Below are positions 57,126-64,000 of a DNA stretch of 64,000 nucleotides, in pieces. The notes under the pieces were generated by a model. The model made no database searches. It saw only the letters and a program-made list of their open reading frames with translations, and was not told the DNA's origin. Position 1 is the first letter of the stretch. Each line of letters opens with the position of its first letter. Source of the stretch: PALSA-270 sp963770245 (GTDB taxonomy: Bacteria; Acidobacteriota; Terriglobia; Terriglobales; Acidobacteriaceae); assembly GCA_963770245.1 (NCBI GenBank), contig CAVYOX010000014.1, positions 1-64,000 of the forward strand, in the 5' to 3' direction. The position numbers and the translations under genes were made by a program.

Positions 57126-58355
57126 CTAAAGTTCGAACCGCAGCGCCACAATGGGATCCATGAGCGCCGCCCGGCGCGCTGGGTACACTCCAAAAAAAAG
57201 GCCGACGCTGGTGGACACGATCAAAGCCGCGGCCACCGCCCACAGCTTGATGGCGGAAGGCATGCCGACGATTGCCGTAATCGCCTCCGCGAATAGGACT
57301 CCACCGATCACGCCGATGAGCCCTCCGACCAGGGCAATGGTAGCGGACTCGATCAAGAACTGGAGCAGGACATCCTGGGCGCGTGCACCCATAGCCTTGC
57401 GAATGCCAATCTCGCGGGTTCGCTCCGTGACCGAGACCAGCATGATGTTCATGATGACGATCCCGCCCACAATCAGGGACACGGCGGCAATCGCGATCAT
57501 GGCAATGAAAAATGTCCCGGTCAGATTGGCCCAGATGCCCAGCAGGCTGGCGTTGGTTTCAACTTCAAAACTGTCGGGCTTGCCCGGCATATCATGGCGT
57601 AGACCACGCAAGATCACGCGCGCCTCGTCCATGGCGGTCTCCAGCCGGTTGCCGATGCCAGCCGCTTTGCCGAAAAGCGTGATGCTCGTGTGCGCGCCAT
57701 ACTGCTTCAGGTAGACCGTGATGGGAACCAAGACATAGTTGTCGCGGCTCTGGCCGAGAGTCGTGCCTTGCTTCTTGCCGATTCCAACTACTTGGTAGGG
57801 CAGGCCGTCCACCCGGATCTCTTTCCCGACCGGATCCGTGCCGGGGAACAGATTGTCGACCACGTCGGTGCCAATGACGGCCACGCTCGAGCGGGTATTC
57901 TGGTCGGTGTCGTTGAGCATGCGGCCGCTCGCCAGGTCAACATTCAGGATGGGTGCCATCGAGGGCGTAATACCACGGATGGCGACACCGCTGATCGACT
58001 GCAGCTCGTACTTCACGCTCCCGGTGCTATTTCCCTCAATCGCGCCCATCGAGGAACAGTTGCGGCATCCCTCGAGCACGGCGCGGTAGTCCTCCATGGT
58101 CAGGTCCTTGCGCTTCATGCCTTCCATGTACTGATCGAAGTTGGTGATGACGGGCGCCATCTTACTGACAATGAAAACGTCCGCCCCTAGGTTGAAGACC
58201 TTCTCCGCCATATAGCTGTTGATGCCGTTGACGAAGGTAACGACGGCAATGACCGACGCGATGCCGATGACCACGCCCAGCAGCGTGAGGACCGAGCGCA
58301 GTTTATTGGCCCATAACGACTGCAAGGCGAGACGGATGGCTTCGACTGTGTTCAT
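57126..58355 (-). CDS. MacB-like ABC permease
   Basis: The 409-residue protein has the same domain plan, with SVTERTREIGIRKAMGARAQD at the C-terminal helices and the periplasmic domain at residues about 45-270. The start at 58355 (MNTVEAIRLALQSLW) is chosen because it precedes the first helix; the frame extends to 58526. It is upstream of and co-oriented with 55845-57104. Confidence 0.93.
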   Translation of the reverse strand: MNTVEAIRLALQSLWANKLRSVLTLLGVVIGIASVIAVVTFVNGINSYMAEKVFNLGADVFIVSKMAPVITNFDQYMEGMKRKDLTMEDYRAVLEGCRNCSSMGAIEGNSTGSVKYELQSISGVAIRGITPSMAPILNVDLASGRMLNDTDQNTRSSVAVIGTDVVDNLFPGTDPVGKEIRVDGLPYQVVGIGKKQGTTLGQSRDNYVLVPITVYLKQYGAHTSITLFGKAAGIGNRLETAMDEARVILRGLRHDMPGKPDSFEVETNASLLGIWANLTGTFFIAMIAIAAVSLIVGGIVIMNIMLVSVTERTREIGIRKAMGARAQDVLLQFLIESATIALVGGLIGVIGGVLFAEAITAIVGMPSAIKLWAVAAALIVSTSVGLFFGVYPARRAALMDPIVALRFEL

Positions 58356-58689
58356 AATAGGTCTTGAATCACCGCACTCTCTTCCCTTGGCCTCAACGCC
58401 TTTGGCCTCAAGGCTTGAGTCTATCAGGCCGAAAGCGGACGCCCTAGGCGAGCGGGGCCGTCTAAAGGTGTTGAGCGAATCAAGCCAAGTAGGAGATGCC
58501 CAGCATCCGGCGGCGCGCGCCTCCATCCAGGTTGGACTTCACCTACCCCTTCGCGCCGGAGCTCTCCCCCCAGCCCGACCTACCCGGTGAATATACGCGA
58601 CGGCGCGACACGAAGTTCCATGATGGCGGACCAGTCGCGGGCTGAACCAGCTTTCGGCGCGATCGAATCGCATCGAATATAATGAGAGT

Positions 58690-59092
58690 CGTTGGCAGCC
58701 GGACCGGACGGTCGCTCGCCGAACGGTGGGAGGAAAGTCCGAACTCCAGAGAGCAGTGTGCCGGATAACGTCCGGGAGGCTGGGTTCAAGCCCAGTCGAC
58801 GGAAAGTACCACAGAAAATATACCGCCTGGGCGGCGACGCCCGGGTAAGGGTGAAAAGGTGCGGTAAGAGCGCACCGCCGTCCCAGTAATGGGACGGGCA
58901 GGGCAAACCCCACACGGAGCAAGACCAAATAGGGAGGGAGTTCGGGACTTCGGTTCCGATACGTGCCGGCTCGGCGCGTCACAACCTCCGGGTAGGTCGC
59001 TTGAGCCACGCAGCAATGCTTGGCCCAGAGGAATGATCGTCCTGCCGGAGCAATCCGGCAGACAGAATTCGGCTTATAGGTCCGGCTGCCAC
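58690..59092 (+). ncRNA. rnpB: RNase P RNA (bacterial type A)
   Basis: The catalytic RNA that matures tRNA 5' ends is recognisable from its P1 stem (GGCAGCCGGACC at 58694 with GGTCCGGCTGCC at 59079-59090), the P4 signature GAGGAAAGTCC near 58730, CACAGAAA near 58810, and the downstream ACAGAATTCGGCTTATAGG at 59061. A T-rich run (59095 onward) may end transcription. Ends are approximate to a few bases. Confidence 0.95.
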
Positions 59093-59338
59093 GAGTTTTT
59101 GTTTTCAGCTACTTGCAGAGCCCCGGAGTGCGATTGTGATGCCGGCGTGACACGCTCGGCGTGTTTTTCGGAGGTTAGCGTCCGTCGTGTTCATTTCAGA
59201 CGCGTGAACTCGGGACTCCGGGCGACTTCGGGGTCGCAAATTGACATTTTGCGCTCACGCTTTCTAAAATATCTATGGCCCCGCATCTTCAAGTGCGGCT
59301 CGGCACAACAGGGCATATCGACTGTTAGAACAATTCTT

Positions 59339-60331
59339 ATGATCAAAGTACAGGCGCTTACCAAGAAGTACGCGCGCACCATTGCCGTTGATCAGATCTC
59401 GTTTGAGGTGGCGAAGGGCCAGATCGTAGGCTTCCTGGGTCCTAACGGCGCCGGCAAAACGACGACGATGCGCATGCTGACATGTTTTCTTCCGCCTTCC
59501 GCGGGTACGGCCACGGTGGCTGGCTTTGATGTCCTCGAACAGCCGCTGGAGGTCAAGAAGCGAATCGGCTACTTGCCGGAAACGCCTCCGATTTACCCGG
59601 AGATGGAAACGGCAGAATACCTGAGATTTGTCGGCAAGCTGAAAGGACTGTCGGGGGCCGACCTCCAAAAGCGAGTCGACTACGCATGCGATCGCTGTGC
59701 CGTGGCCGACGTCAGGAAGAAGCTTCTCGGCAAGTTGTCGAAGGGCTATCGGCAACGGGTTGGACTTGCGCAGGCGATCATTCACAATCCTGACGTTCTG
59801 ATTCTCGATGAACCAACCGCTGGCCTCGATCCCAAGCAGATCAACGAAACACGGGACCTGATCAAGGGTCTTGCCGGCGACCATACGATCATTCTAAGCA
59901 CCCATATCCTTCCTGAAGTCGAGCAGACCTGCGAGCAGGTAATCATCATCAACCAGGGGAAACTTGTGGCGACCGACTCGGTGCGTAACCTGCAAGCGCG
60001 GGCTCGCGGCGCCGAATCCGTTCTGCTCGAGATTGCCGGGCGTAACGGGAATCTGGAAGCCGGAATGGTGCAGCATAGGCTCGAACAAGTCGGGGGCGTC
60101 AGCCGCGTGTTGAGCAAGAGCAAGGAGAATGGCCGCGTCGTCTTCGAAGTGGAGAGTCAAAAAGGACGCTTCGTGCGAGGCGACCTGGCGCGGGCCGTGG
60201 TGGAATCTGGCTGGGACCTCAATGAGCTTCGGCCAGCTGCCATGAGCCTCGAAGAAATCTTCCTTCAGTTGACCGGGAGCGAGACTTCGGTGGGAGTGGA
60301 GCCAGTTGTGGGGAAGGGGGATCAGCCATGA
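59339..60331 (+). CDS. ABC transporter ATP-binding protein (GldA-like)
   Basis: The 330-residue ATPase has Walker A (GPNGAGKTT near residues 38-46), the signature LSKGYRQRVGLAQAI, and Walker B LILDEPTAGLDP, followed by a C-terminal extension of about 100 residues. The ATG at 59339 is chosen although the frame opens at 58889 inside the RNase P RNA. It overlaps the next gene by ATGA. The order ATPase-permease-GldG-DUF4340 matches the Gld-like exporter of many Bacteroidetes and Acidobacteria. Confidence 0.95.
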   Translation: MIKVQALTKKYARTIAVDQISFEVAKGQIVGFLGPNGAGKTTTMRMLTCFLPPSAGTATVAGFDVLEQPLEVKKRIGYLPETPPIYPEMETAEYLRFVGKLKGLSGADLQKRVDYACDRCAVADVRKKLLGKLSKGYRQRVGLAQAIIHNPDVLILDEPTAGLDPKQINETRDLIKGLAGDHTIILSTHILPEVEQTCEQVIIINQGKLVATDSVRNLQARARGAESVLLEIAGRNGNLEAGMVQHRLEQVGGVSRVLSKSKENGRVVFEVESQKGRFVRGDLARAVVESGWDLNELRPAAMSLEEIFLQLTGSETSVGVEPVVGKGDQP

Positions 60332-61095
60332 GAAATGCCTGGATCATTTGCCGAAAAGAACTGGGCAGCTACTTCGTTTCGCCGGTCGCGTACCTTTTGC
60401 TGACCATGTTCGGTCTGATTTTTGGTTTCTTCTTCTGGAATGCACTGGGCTATTTCGTGATCGAGGGCATGGAGATGCAGATGCGCGGGCAATCGTTCCC
60501 CATGAACGTGAACGAGCAAATTATCCGCCCGTTGCTGTCGAACGTCAGCGTGGTGGGATTGTTCTTTATCCCGATGATTACGATGCGCCTGTTCGCAGAA
60601 GAGAAGCGTACCGGGACCATCGAATTGCTGGCGACGTCGCCCATTCGCGATCTCGAAATCATCGTCGGAAAGTGGCTGGCGGCCATGGTGCTCTATGCCT
60701 GCATGCTGCTTTTTACCGCCCTGAACTTTGGCTTTCTTTTCAAGTACGGCAATCCGGACTGGAAGCCTCTCGCCATCGGATACCTGGGCTTGCTGCTGCA
60801 GGCGGGTGCGTTGTTGGCCATCGGGACATTCATCTCCACGCTGACCAGGAATCAGATCATCGCCGGTGCCGCGACGTTTGGCGTTTGCCTTTTGCTGTGG
60901 GTACTGGAGTGGGCGAGCGGATATGAAACCGCAACCTGGGCGCGCGTACTCGCGTACATGTCGGTAATCACGCACTTCGAATCGTTTGCCAGGGGCGTGC
61001 TCGATTCGAAAGACGCAGTTTTTTATCTGACCGTGATTTTCCTGGGACTATTTTTCACCGCACGTTCCATGGAATCCTTGCGCTGGAGGTCATAG
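60328..61095 (+). CDS. ABC-2 type permease (GldF-like)
   Basis: The 255-residue permease has six predicted helices and the ABC-2 pattern (PMITMRLFAEEKRTGTIELLATSPI near the middle). It is translationally coupled to the ATPase through an ATGA overlap and abuts the GldG-like gene. Confidence 0.95.
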   Translation: MRNAWIICRKELGSYFVSPVAYLLLTMFGLIFGFFFWNALGYFVIEGMEMQMRGQSFPMNVNEQIIRPLLSNVSVVGLFFIPMITMRLFAEEKRTGTIELLATSPIRDLEIIVGKWLAAMVLYACMLLFTALNFGFLFKYGNPDWKPLAIGYLGLLLQAGALLAIGTFISTLTRNQIIAGAATFGVCLLLWVLEWASGYETATWARVLAYMSVITHFESFARGVLDSKDAVFYLTVIFLGLFFTARSMESLRWRS

Positions 61096-62472
61096 ATGGC
61101 AAGCCAGTGGCTCAAGGCGAGACAAACCAAATACGCAGCCTATGCGACGATCTACGTTTTGGTCGTGATCGCCGTGGTTGTCATGGTCAACATACTCGCC
61201 GACCGGTACGACAAGTCGTTCGACGCCACCTCGAATAAGCGTTACAGCCTTTCCGACCAGACCGCCAAGATCGTGAAAGGTCTGAAGCAGAACGCGACCA
61301 TCACCTACTTCGATCAGAGCACGCGCTTCCGCGAGGGCAAGGATCTGCTCGATCAATACGCCAACCTCTCCCGCAAAGTGCGAGTGGAGTATGTCGACCC
61401 GGATAAGAATCCGCAACTGGCGCGGGAAGCGGGGATCAGAAACTTCGGGACTGCCGTGGTCCAGATCGGGGCGAAAACAGAAGACGCCAAGAGCATGACC
61501 GAAGAGGGTATCACGGGCGCTTTCATCCGCGATCTGAAGAGCGACACCAGGACCGTGTGTTTTGTGACCGGAAGCGGGGAACACCAGGCGGACAACCCCG
61601 ACCGTGACGGACTTTCCGGCTTTAAAGACCTTCTGGGCAAGGACAGTTACGAAAGCAGGACCATCGACCTGCTCCAGAAAGCGGAAGTCCCACGTGACTG
61701 CACCACTCTGGTCGTCGCCGGGCCAACGCGAAACTATGAGCAGCCGGAAGTCGACGCCATCAAGAAGTATGTCGAAGATGGAGGGCGCGCCTTGCTCATG
61801 CTGGATCCTCCCCTTAAGCTCGGTCGTTCAGAAATCGCCGACAACGACGCGCTCACGAGTTTGCTTCAGAGCTGGGGTGTAACCTTGAGCAAAGATCTGA
61901 TTCTGGATCTAAATCCGATTGGACAGCTCGCCGGTCTCGGCCCTCAAGTGGCTCTGGTTACCAGCTACAGTTCCCAACCCATCGTGAACGAGATGAAGGG
62001 AACGGCCACTGGTTTTCCACTGGCCCGCTCGATGGAAATCAAGAATACCGACAAAACCGGTGTGCAGAAACTGTTTGATTCTTCCAGCAGCAGCCTGGCG
62101 ACGAACAATCTGAGTTCTGCTTCTGTGAACATCAACGATCCCAAGAATAAGAAAGGACCGTTGACCATCGCTGCCGCCGGCACCTACAACACAGGCAAAG
62201 AGAACTCGCAGGGACGCTTCGTAGTCGTCGGCAGCTCGTCGTGGGCTGCCAACCGGTTCCTCAATTTCAATGGCAACAGTGATCTGGCTTTGAACGCCAC
62301 CAACTGGCTGGCGTCCGATGAAGACTTGATCTCCCTCCGCCCGAAGCAGCCGGAAGACCGACGCATCACCATGACCCGCGCCCAGCTGAACTTTGTGCGT
62401 GTCACCAGCCAATTCGTGCTGCCGCTGGTCGTCGTAGTGGCGGGTTTTGGCGTGTGGTGGAAGAGGAGGTAG
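61096..62472 (+). CDS. GldG-like ABC transport auxiliary protein
   Basis: The 458-residue protein has one N-terminal helix (residues 15-33), a large exoplasmic GldG domain (KRYSLSDQTAKIVKGLK near residues 47-63, with the motif VDPDKNP), and a C-terminal helix ending in WWKRR. It forms the extracytoplasmic part of the Gld-like exporter. Its start directly follows the permease stop. Confidence 0.93.
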   Translation: MASQWLKARQTKYAAYATIYVLVVIAVVVMVNILADRYDKSFDATSNKRYSLSDQTAKIVKGLKQNATITYFDQSTRFREGKDLLDQYANLSRKVRVEYVDPDKNPQLAREAGIRNFGTAVVQIGAKTEDAKSMTEEGITGAFIRDLKSDTRTVCFVTGSGEHQADNPDRDGLSGFKDLLGKDSYESRTIDLLQKAEVPRDCTTLVVAGPTRNYEQPEVDAIKKYVEDGGRALLMLDPPLKLGRSEIADNDALTSLLQSWGVTLSKDLILDLNPIGQLAGLGPQVALVTSYSSQPIVNEMKGTATGFPLARSMEIKNTDKTGVQKLFDSSSSSLATNNLSSASVNINDPKNKKGPLTIAAAGTYNTGKENSQGRFVVVGSSSWAANRFLNFNGNSDLALNATNWLASDEDLISLRPKQPEDRRITMTRAQLNFVRVTSQFVLPLVVVVAGFGVWWKRR

Positions 62473-62515
62473 AAAGCACCTCTCGACTCGTCTAGATCCT
62501 GTCTCGAGAAGCATT

Positions 62516-63856
62516 ATGAAAATCCGCGGTCTGATGGTTGCGGCTGTCATATTCTTTGTTCTGGCTGGAATTCTTTACTGGTCGGATCACCACAAACCGG
62601 CGGAAGAGGCCGCCAAGGCATCCGCCGATACTCCGCCAGCCATCCTGAAGCTCGATGCATCGGCAATTACAAGACTGGATATTCAAAACAGAGACGCGAA
62701 GCCGATTGCCCTTACGAAAGCTGACACGGGAGAGTGGAAAATCACTGAGCCCCAGCCGTTTGGCGCCGACCAGACCGTAGTTTCGGGAATACTCTCTGCA
62801 CTGTCGTCCTTGAACTCGGAGCGCGTGGTCGAAGAGAAAGCGGCGGATCCCAAGCAATATGGTTTGGACCAGCCGGCCTTCCAACTGGACATCACCGAAA
62901 AAGACAACAAGACACAAAGGCTGCTCATTGGGGATGACACGCCAACCGGCGGGGCCGCATACGCGATGCTCGCGGGCGGTCCCCGTGTGTTCACCGTGGC
63001 CACGGTTGCAAAAACCAGTCTGGATAAGACTCTGAACGATCTGCGCGACAAGCGCCTGCTGACCGTGAACCCTGACAAGATCAGCCGCCTCGAGCTCCTC
63101 AGGAAAAATCAGGATATCGAGTTGGGCCGCAATCAAGATGAGTGGCAGGTTCTGAAGCCCAAGCCGATGCGTGCCGACAGCTTTCAGGTCAGCGAGTTGG
63201 TCCGCGAGTTGACCGATGCCAGGATGGACCTCAGCAGCTCCGACAGTAAGGATGCTGCTTCGGCATTTACGCATTCCACGCCACTCGCGACCGCAAAGGT
63301 CACTGATGAGTCAGGTACCGAGGAGCTTCAGGTGCGCCAGGGCCGCGAGGACAAAACCCAGGCCGGCCAGAGCAACGACACGTACTACGCAAAGTCAAGC
63401 GTCGTCGAAGGGATCTACAAAATAAGCCCCGACCTTGGCCACGCGCTCGACAAAAGACTGGAGGATTTCCGCAACAAGAAGCTCTTCGATTTCGGCGACC
63501 CGAATAAGGTCGAACTGCATATCGGCTCGAAGAGCTACTTCCTCACCAGGAGCGGTGAAGACTGGTGGCAAGATGGAAAGAAGATGGATGCCGGAACCGT
63601 GCAATCGCTCATTTCGAAGCTGCGCGACTTCACCGCGGACAAATTTCTGGATTCTGGTTTTGCCAATCCGACCATCGATGTCACGGTCACTTCCGATGAC
63701 GGCAAGCGTGTGGAGAAAGTCCTAATGGCGAAGTCCAACGACGGTTATGTAGCTAAACGCGAGAATGATTCCGCTTTCTACCAGCTGAATTCCAGATCCG
63801 TTGACGATCTCGAGAAAGTAGCTGACGAAGTCAAACCCGCAGCTGCGAGCAAGTAG
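62516..63856 (+). CDS. DUF4340 protein
   Basis: The 446-residue protein has an N-terminal membrane helix (residues 5-21) and a beta-rich exported domain with repeats such as KITEPQPFGADQTVVSGIL and RLELLRKNQDIELGRN. DUF4340 proteins are usually the fourth member of GldAFG-like exporter operons. The start at 62516 is used in place of an upstream opening at 62447. Function is unknown. Confidence 0.9.
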   Translation: MKIRGLMVAAVIFFVLAGILYWSDHHKPAEEAAKASADTPPAILKLDASAITRLDIQNRDAKPIALTKADTGEWKITEPQPFGADQTVVSGILSALSSLNSERVVEEKAADPKQYGLDQPAFQLDITEKDNKTQRLLIGDDTPTGGAAYAMLAGGPRVFTVATVAKTSLDKTLNDLRDKRLLTVNPDKISRLELLRKNQDIELGRNQDEWQVLKPKPMRADSFQVSELVRELTDARMDLSSSDSKDAASAFTHSTPLATAKVTDESGTEELQVRQGREDKTQAGQSNDTYYAKSSVVEGIYKISPDLGHALDKRLEDFRNKKLFDFGDPNKVELHIGSKSYFLTRSGEDWWQDGKKMDAGTVQSLISKLRDFTADKFLDSGFANPTIDVTVTSDDGKRVEKVLMAKSNDGYVAKRENDSAFYQLNSRSVDDLEKVADEVKPAAASK

Positions 63857-64000
63857 ATGGGGGGGGAGCTCGATGGACGGTCCGCCATGCGCTTCCCAAA
63901 CTGGCATTGGGACGCCGGTGTGACGCAAAACCTGCCAACACTGCCTAAGTTGACACCACTGACGCCTCACGGCGACTGATTTTCCCAGCCCGGCGAATTC

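Overview
The window looks like chromosomal DNA of a soil-type Acidobacteriota (inference). The evidence is a GC-rich composition, a VWFA-domain protein of the type common in acidobacteria, a DUF4382 lipoprotein, HpnI-like hopanoid glycosyltransferases, FtsX/MacB permeases without a linked ATPase, and small Cys/His proteins of acidobacterial type. An outer-membrane system (BamA, TolC, a LolA-like lipoprotein) shows a diderm cell.

Layout. 0-8 kb: small genes, groES-groEL, and a graveyard of mobile-element remnants (an IS1182-type transposase fragment, three copies of a serine-recombinase tail, a DUF2252 scrap). 8-13.7 kb: a membrane-bound group 1 [NiFe] hydrogenase operon (small subunit, large subunit, cytochrome b, maturation protease, hypC, hypA, hypB). 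Between hypC and hypA lies a scar in which the start of hypD is joined to the end of hypE, so about 2 kb of maturation genes is missing here. 13.7-19 kb: tRNA-His and tRNA-Pro, each beside recombinase debris, a nucleotide-sugar dehydrogenase lacking its catalytic Cys, and a 2'-5' RNA ligase-like protein. 19.8-22.3 kb: a sortase locus (LPKTA-tailed substrate, VWA protein, class D/E-like sortase). 22.4-27 kb: a frameshifted metallothionein-like gene, acetate kinase, and a divergent phosphoketolase broken by five single-base insertions.

27-37.8 kb: a histone H1-like protein, a Tat-exported oxidoreductase, a beta-barrel protein, TolC plus a HlyD/EmrA adaptor, a peroxiredoxin, MltG, a LolA-like lipoprotein and an FtsX permease. 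38-42.4 kb: the translation block rplM-rpsI-rpsB-tsf-pyrH-frr. 42.5-53.3 kb: a GyrI-like protein, a DUF4382 lipoprotein, a molybdopterin oxidoreductase, BamA, a GAF/zinc-ribbon tail-anchored protein and a hybrid histidine kinase. 53.4-58.4 kb: two convergent HpnI-like glycosyltransferases and two MacB-like permeases. 58.7-59.1 kb: RNase P RNA. 59.3-63.9 kb: a Gld-like ABC exporter operon.

Functional links. The hydrogenase would pass electrons from H2 oxidation to quinone through its cytochrome b, but its local maturation set lacks HypD, HypE and HypF. Phosphoketolase and acetate kinase would together give ATP from sugar phosphates through acetyl phosphate. The sortase locus is a self-contained substrate/enzyme pair. 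Several frameshifts could be genuine decay or assembly errors, and this is flagged where it matters.
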